Source of the DNA: Luteibacter rhizovicinus | Lineage (GTDB): Bacteria; Pseudomonadota; Gammaproteobacteria; Xanthomonadales; Rhodanobacteraceae | Assembly (NCBI RefSeq): GCF_004342265.1 | Contig: NZ_SMCS01000010.1 | Span: forward strand, 39,458-103,457 | Direction: 5' to 3' | DNA: 64,000 nt | Notes under the pieces: generated by a model | The model's database searches: none | Seen by the model: only the letters and a program-made list of their open reading frames with translations | What the model was told of the DNA's origin: nothing | In this document: positions 43,301 through 49,833 of the stretch, piece by piece | How positions within the stretch are numbered: the first letter of the stretch is position 1 | Layout: each line of letters opens with the position of its first letter | Program-made: the position numbers and the translations under genes

Positions 43301-45641
43301 CTATGACGTTCTCGGCAACCCGGCGACGGCGACCTCCGGGTTTACCTCGTGGACCTTTGGCCGCAACAAGCTCGGCCTGCTGACCGCGGAAGTCCTGAAC
43401 GTCGATGGTTACCAGTGGTCGCTGGGTTACGGGTACGACCCGAACGGGGCACTGAGCACCGTGCTCTACCCGGACGGCAAAATCGTGCCGTACAGCCCGG
43501 ACGCACTCGGCCGGCCGACCCAGGTCGGTGGTTACGCCAACAGCATTAGCTACTTCCCGGATGGCGATCTCCAGTCGTTCAATCTGGGCAGCGGGGCGAG
43601 CTATCTGGCGCAGAAGAACCTGCGCTATATGATCAGCAACTTCAGCTACGGCGCGGGCGGCGCTATCGCCGTCAGCGAAGACTTCGCCTATGACGCCAAT
43701 GCCAACGTCAACCGGATTACCGATCTGACGAACGGTGGTCAGCGCACGAAGGTCATGGGCTATGACGGCCTCAACCGCCTGACCAGTGCGACGGCGAGCA
43801 ACCTGTGGGGCACGGAAAGCTACACCTACGACACGCTCAACAACATTCGCACGCTGAGCAACAGCGGCGGCACCAATGTGTACAACTACGACGGCAATAA
43901 CCTGCTGGCGTCGGTGACCAACGGTGCGGCCACGGTCCACAGTTTCCAGTACGACCCCCGCGGCAACACGGTCAACAAGAACAACGTCGCGCTGACTTTC
44001 GATCAAGCCAACCGGCTGACCGCGATTCAGGGCAAGGGTGCGTATTTGTATGACGCGGCCGGGCGACGGGTGAAGAAGCAGTCGATGACGAACAACACGA
44101 CGACGTATTACGGCTACAACAGTGCCGGGCAGTTGATGTGGGAATACGATCCGTCAAATACGACGGGAATCGACTATATCTACCTCGGCAAGAAGCTGGT
44201 CGCATCTACGAAAACCCAGATGTCGAAGGTGATTGGCGACTTCAATGGCATCACGCAGTCAGGTGGCGATGCATACCTTCAGGGCTGGGCATGCTCCACT
44301 GGTCGCGCAGCTTCGATCGATGTACATGTGTACGTCGGAGGGCCCTATGGCACGGGCACTGGTATCGGTGCCTACACCGCGAATCAGCCGAGTGAGGACG
44401 CCGTAGCGATCCAGTGTCACGCTAGCGGCACGGCCTACCGTTTCGCCATTAAGCTGACCGAGGCGCAGCGTGTTCAGTACGGCAATCAACCTTTGTACAT
44501 TTACGGAATCACGCCGCCGGCTGTGAACGGGGATAACCTGTTGCTTCCAGGATCGGCACAATTTGTCGTGCCACCTTCGATACTGGCACCTGTTGCAGTG
44601 ACCACGGTCAACGCTACCGTAGCGGGTGATCTGGCGAGTATCGGTGTGATCTGGTCGACTTCGCCCAATACGACGTACTACTACGTCGAGCAGAAGGTCA
44701 ACGAAACGCCGTGGAACGCTGTCTACAACGGAATGGCTACGAGCTATACGCTAAGCAATCCGCCTGATGCGTCATTTGTCTATCGCGTTCAAGCCTGCAA
44801 CGCGAATGGGTGCAGCACCCCGACGCTGTCCGCTGCGGTGAGAGTTGCACATTTCCCTCCGACGCCGGGCTCCATCAGCGTGCCCGGGACAAGCTCTGGC
44901 AGCATCCCTGTTTCGTGGCCAGGTGTTGCTTATGCCACCTACTACGTCGTGGAGCACACGACGGACGGCAATTGGAGCCAGGTGTACTCGGGAGGTGCGA
45001 CATCGACAACCGTTGGCGAAGGGGCGACGGGAAACTACTACTACCGGGTGAAGGCGTGTAACGGAAACGGATGCAGCGGCTATGTTCAGTCGCCCTATGT
45101 CGTTGTCACGATAGCGCCGTCGGCGGCGCCGCCTATCAACGGCGGCGGTATCAGTAATAACGGCGCATACGCGATCGGTTGGAATGGTGTTCCTGGTGGC
45201 GTGTACTACACGCTACTTGAAAGCGCCAACGGTGGCGGTTGGACGGTTGTGCAACAAAACGGCGCCGGCAATTGGTCGACCAGCGGTCGCGGCAACGGTA
45301 ACTATGTCTATCAGGTGCAGGCGTGTAACGCAGGTGGATGCGGGCCATGGAGTGGGCAGGTCACCGTAACGGTGGCGCTCATCCCGCCAACTCCCACGGG
45401 TTTCTACATGACCGATACCATCACAGGTAAGCGTGAGAACTACACGCTTTACTGGGATGCATCTCCGGGCGCGACGCGTTACGAGGTACTTCGTTACGAG
45501 ACAGGAGCAATCATCTACTCGGGACCGAACCGATCCTATCTCGCTGAGGGTGGTAACTCGCCGTACGTCAACAAGTACAGCTACTCAGTACGCGCCTGCA
45601 ACGATCAGGGCTGCTCCGCATGGAGTGGGAGGAACGGTTGA
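40335..45641 (+). CDS. Large exported Rhs/YD-repeat protein with FN3 tail
   Basis: 1768 residues from the ATG with AGGGGA upstream; signal peptide to about 30 (SQGAFAQ). An N-terminal plug-like region (to about 400) is followed by YD/Rhs repeats (for example YDAIGRVSRIDYPAGD, YDVLGNPATATSG, YDGLNRLTSA, YDAAGRRVKK) to about 1285, ending GIDYIYLGKKLVAST. Then comes a GWACSTGRAASIDVHVYVGG domain (about 1295-1410) and four FN3-like repeats (about 1412-1768), each ending in a Q/RACN-x-x-GCS pattern. The usual core end (DPxGRFLSxDP) and toxin are missing and lie in the next gene. It should form a secreted or surface shell or adhesin. Confidence 0.9.
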   Translation: MSPTYRRARVIARVLICLLAAAMLSQGAFAQTATSSPEDEYKKLIKVDEEIQPLGENPFGESVNVYDGSLSFHVTDISIPGTGPTITIGRTFQADGDAEIRKDNAAFGDWDIDIPRLSTLTSAADTIQQGPNQIGWLVNSIARTDRCTNFREPPDLRIGRPGTEDLPPDKWWNQGYLLRIPGVPDQDILSRGPTSQQAPQMSGINFVGVSKGNWNIGCLSATANGEAGEAFLAVGPDGSKYWLNYLVYRQARAFKVARQFGFMMATRVEDRFGNWLTYSYDAGKLSSIDASDGRRVTFGYTADGKQIAQVNVVAGGATRTWTYSYVASASGSSLTHVGLPDGTAWDYAFQDLTFNVKTYTRYQHCVDPDLPDGSLVKTGTVSGPSGVQGTFEARPTRHGRSGVTEQCDIPNGQPTANAYELIPRYYNNLALTRKVITGAQLGSQQWTYSYPVANATWASQCTGGCDYTTYSDVTDPSGNATRYVFSNRFDATEGKPLRTDYYAGGVAGSPVRTEAYTYASPTQGPWPTSYGYNFSIYANGGKVMQEVPLVNRVIHQDDDNYSWQAQAFDSFARPTKVQRWSNAGPSVIEQTSFYDDLSHWVIGLPLQTDNLTTGETVSRNVYNPANATLTDRYRFGQHLMSYGFDGQGQLGTFTDNNGHTTWLQDYKRGIPQTIKYQDGTTQVLGVDDFGQIAWIRNQQGSTTSYGYDAIGRVSRIDYPAGDTVAWAPKTFSYEYVGPERGISGNHWRRTVRQGDKAQVTYFDAMLRPILSGTYRNSDGAWHVAARTDYDWQGHKTFQSSPVNGAQDLISIGAGVLTWYDVIGRPVQSLQHSELGDLVSHTAYLSGSRKQVTDPKGNVTTTAYQVFDQPSYDNVIRVDAPEGIVQTIDRDIYGNPRWIDQGGVRKYMYYDGYHRLCRTLEPESGSEVMDYDAANNLAWSASGLAITDGGADGCGRGQVSAAAKTIRGYDVMNRVTSVVYPSGTDSSSFTYDVLGNPATATSGFTSWTFGRNKLGLLTAEVLNVDGYQWSLGYGYDPNGALSTVLYPDGKIVPYSPDALGRPTQVGGYANSISYFPDGDLQSFNLGSGASYLAQKNLRYMISNFSYGAGGAIAVSEDFAYDANANVNRITDLTNGGQRTKVMGYDGLNRLTSATASNLWGTESYTYDTLNNIRTLSNSGGTNVYNYDGNNLLASVTNGAATVHSFQYDPRGNTVNKNNVALTFDQANRLTAIQGKGAYLYDAAGRRVKKQSMTNNTTTYYGYNSAGQLMWEYDPSNTTGIDYIYLGKKLVASTKTQMSKVIGDFNGITQSGGDAYLQGWACSTGRAASIDVHVYVGGPYGTGTGIGAYTANQPSEDAVAIQCHASGTAYRFAIKLTEAQRVQYGNQPLYIYGITPPAVNGDNLLLPGSAQFVVPPSILAPVAVTTVNATVAGDLASIGVIWSTSPNTTYYYVEQKVNETPWNAVYNGMATSYTLSNPPDASFVYRVQACNANGCSTPTLSAAVRVAHFPPTPGSISVPGTSSGSIPVSWPGVAYATYYVVEHTTDGNWSQVYSGGATSTTVGEGATGNYYYRVKACNGNGCSGYVQSPYVVVTIAPSAAPPINGGGISNNGAYAIGWNGVPGGVYYTLLESANGGGWTVVQQNGAGNWSTSGRGNGNYVYQVQACNAGGCGPWSGQVTVTVALIPPTPTGFYMTDTITGKRENYTLYWDASPGATRYEVLRYETGAIIYSGPNRSYLAEGGNSPYVNKYSYSVRACNDQGCSAWSGRNG

Positions 45642-46657
45642 TGAGCTATTTCCTGTCATCACGGTTTGCGGCGAGAGTGCCGTCTTGTGACCCATCTCCA
45701 GGCATGCCACGGGTGGCGAATACTGCCCGGCGTGCGAGCAGCGTAACGAATGTACTGAACTGCGTTGTTGGTCTCATCGCATTTATTTCGTTTGCACCGA
45801 CTGTTCGTGCCGAAGAGGTCACGTACTACCTCACCAATCCGCAGGGAACGCCGCTTGCGACAACTGATGCACAGAACAACATCACGCGCCGGCTGGATCA
45901 GAAGCCATATGGAGATGGCGTGCTTGATGAAGAGAAAGGGGTTGGGTATACGGGGCACGTCATAGATGCCGATACGGATTATGTGTACATGCAGGCGCGA
46001 TACTATGACCCGCTTGTCGGTCGTTTTCTATCCGTTGACCCTCATCCCTCCGACACAGGATCAGTGTTTTTCTTCAATCGATTTGCATACGCACGGAATG
46101 CGCCGAGCCGCTACTCGGACGAGGATGGAGAGAAGCCTGGCGACAAATTCGCAACGCCTGAGCAGGCGGCTTATGACGCGCTTCAGTACATTAATGCTCG
46201 TTCTATCGCCGAAAACCACGAATACCTTGGGTACATCGTAATCTTAGAACGCCAGTTTGTTGCCACCGAAGCCGTGCGCGCAGCGGAAGACCACGCAAAT
46301 GCACCTATGCCTGAGGGCATCCCGGTGGTGGGGGACTACCATACGCATGGAAACTACACGAAGAAAGTTGGCAGCGAATACGTTATCGTGGATTCGGCCA
46401 GCGATGGATTTGATAGTGATAATTTTTCGACTAGAGATAAGTTACGTTATGCAGGGTTTGCGTCCATATTGAAGCATGTGTACAGGGGCTACTTAGGAAC
46501 ACCAAGTGGGAAAAGCTGGGTATATGACCCTTCTGTTGGAAAGGCGATGTCTCTCGACGATATGGTTCGTGAGCAACGCAGATATGCGGATGAGCGAGCG
46601 CAAGAGATGCAGCGGGATCGAGACATGAGGCGGGACGTTTCTGATCAGAACCATTAG
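45641..46657 (+). CDS. Exported Rhs core end with DUF4329 toxin-like domain
   Basis: 338 residues; its ATG shares one base with the stop of the large Rhs gene (TGATG), after GGGAGGAACGG. A signal peptide at about 40-62 ends PTVRAEE. The mature chain starts EVTYYLTNPQGTPLATT and continues YTGHVIDADTDYVYMQARYY, DPLVGRFLSVDP, FNRFAYARNAPSRYSDEDG. The tip (about 170-270) fits DUF4329: TPEQAAYDALQYINARSIAE, NHEYLGYIVI, VVGDYHTHGNYT, a JAB-like HxH. The C-terminus is helical and charged. It is built like the 28785 protein with a different tip. Confidence 0.87.
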   Translation: MSYFLSSRFAARVPSCDPSPGMPRVANTARRASSVTNVLNCVVGLIAFISFAPTVRAEEVTYYLTNPQGTPLATTDAQNNITRRLDQKPYGDGVLDEEKGVGYTGHVIDADTDYVYMQARYYDPLVGRFLSVDPHPSDTGSVFFFNRFAYARNAPSRYSDEDGEKPGDKFATPEQAAYDALQYINARSIAENHEYLGYIVILERQFVATEAVRAAEDHANAPMPEGIPVVGDYHTHGNYTKKVGSEYVIVDSASDGFDSDNFSTRDKLRYAGFASILKHVYRGYLGTPSGKSWVYDPSVGKAMSLDDMVREQRRYADERAQEMQRDRDMRRDVSDQNH

Positions 46658-46735
46658 GTGCTACTAGTCGTGAGTGATTGATCGCTATTGAATGATATGT
46701 CGCGCATCAATGTTTATATCTAGGGGTGGGAAGTG

Positions 46736-47107
46736 ATGAACGGATTTGTTCCATTCAGATCGGCGCTTTATGGATTTATTATATTGGCGGTATGCGTGTG
46801 CCCAACTCCGGGTTTGACGCAAGATACCTATGGGCCAGGCGTGGGGGATTGCGCGAAAATAAGTTGCGTACTCACACCGCAGCAAGTTTTGGCGCTTGCG
46901 GCTGCAACAGTCAGGTACAAGATTGACATGCCAAAGGTGTCCGAATTCGGTGCCTACGTCGGCGTAGTGGAAGAAGGGATTGAGGTGACGATTTTGCCGC
47001 GTGAGTCTGATCCGACTGTCTATCGCGGAAAGGGTGAAAAAATGGCGATTACATATATCTATGATACGACGGGAACAAAGTTAAAAAAAATGTCTTACAA
47101 CCGTTGA
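46736..47107 (+). CDS. Exported candidate immunity protein for the DUF4329 protein
   Basis: 123 residues; GGGGTGGGA precedes ATG. Signal peptide to about 28 (GLTQD). Mature part is small, with DCAKISC and a beta-rich second half (YVGVVEEGIEVTILPR, KMAITYIYDTTGTKLKK). Position right after the toxin-like gene (78 bases) and export suggest immunity; no family is recognised. GC is lower than the Rhs shell. Confidence 0.6.
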   Translation: MNGFVPFRSALYGFIILAVCVCPTPGLTQDTYGPGVGDCAKISCVLTPQQVLALAAATVRYKIDMPKVSEFGAYVGVVEEGIEVTILPRESDPTVYRGKGEKMAITYIYDTTGTKLKKMSYNR

Positions 47108-48004
47108 ATATGTCAGATGAACTCGGCGATTTGGCGGCACCGGTATTGATTGGCCAAAAGTTCCCAAGGCAATTTTGGCCGACGAGCTAGGTGGGAGAGC
47201 CAGGGAGGGAGAGTTTGCTCTTTTCTTTCAGCGACTCGTCGTCTCGGCAGGTCTTGGCGGGAAGGTAATCTATGCGGGTGACGGCGCTATGGATTTGACG
47301 CTGGACTCATCGATCGATGAGCTTGTCTGCTGCATTCCCGTGCTTGCGATGTTGCCTCAGCATCACAGATCTATCCCATTCCGGATATTGCGTGGTGTGC
47401 ATCGTTGACGTTTGAAGGCTACATGTACTTTGGCTTCCGAGGATGTTGGCAGGTCTGATGCGAAATCAGAAAGATGTTTTCCGGGGCATTTGCGCCGATG
47501 AAGCGAGATTTTTGTGACGATCCTGTTCGCGCTCTTCTTTTTAGTGCCGAATACACCTGAGGGTTCCGGTAGCGGTCGAACGGTTTGTGATCTTGCCTTG
47601 CATGCAACGGAAGCTCACGTTGAGCATTTGCATGGAATCTAACGTAGCGACCGGCGCGAATTTTCGTTCGTGATGGATAAGACATGTCCGGGTGTTACGT
47701 TGGACGTGAAGCAGGCGACAACGGTTGTTGAGGACGAGAGTGTCTCGCAATTTATGCGAGCTGTCGTCGGCGACTATCGTGATTTGTCGGGACGGTACTT
47801 CGTCATTGACGCAGCCGTCGATTTCACTCCATCGAGGGGAAATGCCCGGGGCTCCGTCCAGTTCATACGGATCTGGAAGTTTCATAAGCTTTGAAATAGG
47901 CGGCCCGAACAATTTCCAGCAAGACCGGATGTCGACCGTAAGGTTCGGTACCCATAGGCATGGTGGTGCCTGTTCGAGCCCGCTCCTCCCGAGAGCATAA
48001 GGCA
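47108..48004. other. Decayed gene remnants behind the Rhs locus
   Basis: About 900 bases of uneven composition with only short frames. 47109-47189 starts MSDELGDLAAPVLIGQKFP and stops early; the next frame over continues LADELGGRAREGEFALFFQR (47175-47408), which looks like one broken gene. 47674-47894 gives 73 residues (MDKTCPGVTLDVKQATTVVE...) without a ribosome site. This resembles worn immunity genes left behind by tip exchange. Confidence 0.45.
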
Positions 48005-48034
48005 TTGACACATCGTGGCTTGTATCCGTAAATT
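48005..48034 (+). promoter_or_regulatory. Promoter of the exported lipoprotein gene
   Basis: TTGACA (48005-48010), 18-base spacer, TAAATT (48029-48034). Same geometry as the Rhs promoter at 40076. Confidence 0.65.
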
Positions 48035-48041
48035 CTTTTGA

Positions 48042-48084
48042 TACTGGCGTGTGGCCGGTACTTCGGGGGAAGGGGAATGTTCTG
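48042..48084 (+). ncRNA. Leader RNA module, copy 2
   Basis: Hairpin TACTGGC-GTGTG-GCCGGTA (48042-48060; one T-G wobble), then CTTC and GGGGGAAGGGGAATGTTCTG (48065-48084). Distances from the -10 equal those of copy 1 to the base. Confidence 0.5.
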
Positions 48085-48115
48085 CCGCATCCTGGTCACA
48101 GGGGCGCATTCATAG
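48077..48115 (+). CDS. Leader peptide MFCRILVTGAHS, 12 residues
   Basis: ATG directly follows GGGGGAAGGGGA; the TAG stop shares one base with the GTG start of the next gene (TAGTG). Translation of the leader would therefore carry ribosomes to the lipoprotein start. Confidence 0.45.
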   Translation: MFCRILVTGAHS

Positions 48116-48672
48116 TGCGGACTTCGCTGGTTACGCGCGCCGTACTTTCGGCGTTGACGATCTGTCTTGTCTCCTGCGCCGCGGCGAAAGCTCCGGTGGC
48201 GGCCGCGTCCGTGCCGATAACGAGGGCTCCCGTCGAATGTAACGTTTACCTGCGGAATGCATGTTTTCGTTTTGAGGAGGGGCAGTCTGTCGTTGCCTCG
48301 ACTCCTGTGGATTTCTATCTTTACAGGGTTCAGCTTGCCGACAATGTTCGGGCGACGATCTACTACGGCCGGCATCCGAATACCAAGCTGACTGATCGGG
48401 GCATCGAGAGCAATTGCAGCAAAGTGAGCGCCGCCAGATGCATTATCCAGGTGGATGCTCAACGCATCGAAGCTCTCTATCAGGCTGCGCCGCAGGATGC
48501 GTCCATGCATCTGACGATATCCGTTGCTGATGGCTCCGATGAAAAGTTAGCTAAAGAATTCATCAGCACGTTCAGGGCATGCGAAACGAATGATCACGGC
48601 GTCGAGTGCTCTCCTGGGGAATTGTTCGATACGACGAAAGATCATCCGACCATCCCGAGTCGGTTGCGATAG
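48115..48672 (+). CDS. Exported lipoprotein-like small protein
   Basis: 185 residues from a GTG coupled to the leader peptide. Signal with a lipobox-like LVSC (MRTSLVTRAVLSALTICLVSC). Mature part has paired cysteines (VECNVYLRNACF, SNCSKVSAARC) and a helix-rich end. It lies in the Rhs locus and shares the Rhs leader, so it may be an immunity lipoprotein or a partner of the secreted Rhs shell. No family recognised. The 284 bases after it hold nothing I can support. Confidence 0.65.
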   Translation: MRTSLVTRAVLSALTICLVSCAAAKAPVAAASVPITRAPVECNVYLRNACFRFEEGQSVVASTPVDFYLYRVQLADNVRATIYYGRHPNTKLTDRGIESNCSKVSAARCIIQVDAQRIEALYQAAPQDASMHLTISVADGSDEKLAKEFISTFRACETNDHGVECSPGELFDTTKDHPTIPSRLR

Positions 48673-48956
48673 CGGACGCAAAGGCGAGCTGCTCGTATGG
48701 CGTTTTACAACATCCTCATGGTGGCGGATGGTCTATCCGTACCATCGCCTTCCGGCCGAGATCCCATCATCGGTTTTTTGCTACGCGCCGAGTCTTTGGT
48801 CGTGATGAACCCAGTGTGCGCGCGAAGGCATTGATGCTTATCGCGCAGAGTGGTTCGGTGGCCCTTAGCCATGGCGGCAGGTTGCAGAGGTCCGATAGAT
48901 GAGTCGACGAGGTTGATGCCAGCTGTCGAAGCTATGCCTTCCGGAGGACATCCCCT

Positions 48957-49568
48957 ATGAAATTGTTTTTATTCGTATGGGTGATGCTCGCCTTCCTTTG
49001 GGCGGGATTGGCTTATGTATTTGTCCGCAGAACTGCCACGATCCTGGGCGATAAGGAACCGAGAGATTTTTTTGGTTTCAACGATTCGTCTTACTTCATG
49101 AAGTTTCTGCTTGGCCTTCGACCCATTCCATCCGACGGATATCTAGGTGCGCTCATCGCGTTGCTTCGGGTGGGCTATGTGCTGAATATTTGCGCGTTAT
49201 GTATCTTCATGTATCTGGGGCTCACCTTTACCTTCCAGATGCATGGATGCGACGAGTGTATTGTGGCGCCTGCTGATCAACCAGTTATGTTCTGGTTGGT
49301 CTATCCAACCGTATTGATGGCTCTCGCGTACAGCCACCTGGCATACGCTTTTGTTGAAACGATGGATTTCATTTGCGACGACTTCGATGATCAGCAGGTA
49401 TGCGGTCTGGCGGGAACGCTGTATACCCTGCGTTTTATCGTAGGCAATCGCGCCCTTCCGGAGGGAGGGCCGAGCGCTATGCTTTTGGGGCTGCGCATTG
49501 TCCTCGGGCTCACAGTCGCAGGCGTCATAGCGGCAATATGGTATGTGGCCTTGCCGGTCCCCCTCTAA
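48957..49568 (+). CDS. Membrane protein of unknown function
   Basis: 203 residues; CGGAGGACATC precedes ATG. Four hydrophobic segments (about 1-23, 65-90, 108-130, 172-198), with a Cys pair HGCDECIVAP in the second loop and an acidic FICDDFDDQQVCG patch. It could be the last gene of the Rhs locus; no family recognised. Confidence 0.7.
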   Translation: MKLFLFVWVMLAFLWAGLAYVFVRRTATILGDKEPRDFFGFNDSSYFMKFLLGLRPIPSDGYLGALIALLRVGYVLNICALCIFMYLGLTFTFQMHGCDECIVAPADQPVMFWLVYPTVLMALAYSHLAYAFVETMDFICDDFDDQQVCGLAGTLYTLRFIVGNRALPEGGPSAMLLGLRIVLGLTVAGVIAAIWYVALPVPL

Positions 49569-49833
49569 ACCGACTTCCCACAATGCAACTCAGTCGCTCG
49601 GATTCAACACGGAAAATCGGCTATGCCGTAGTCGTGGGTAGCTAGCGGAACGACGATATCCGGGCCAGTGGCCTCGACACGGGCGTGGAAGCGGTCCACT
49701 TCTGGATACGCCCCGCGTTCATGCTGCGATGCAATATGGCCGATCGCAATTTTCTAAGACATGACTTCCGGCAATGTCGGCCCGACACCCGGTCGGCTCA
49801 CTATCGGCCATTCACCATCGTCCAGGGGATGTC

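Noticed and set aside
41401..44006. Minus-strand frames opposite the Rhs gene (for example 42282-44006)
   Set aside because: Shadows of the long Rhs frame without ribosome sites or domains.
40335..44180. CRISPR-like or tandem DNA repeat in the Rhs gene
   Set aside because: The periodicity is at the protein level (YD repeats); DNA units are too diverged.
49774..49833. Upstream start for the M1 aminopeptidase
   Set aside because: The earlier in-frame codon adds 20 residues before an otherwise perfect signal peptide.
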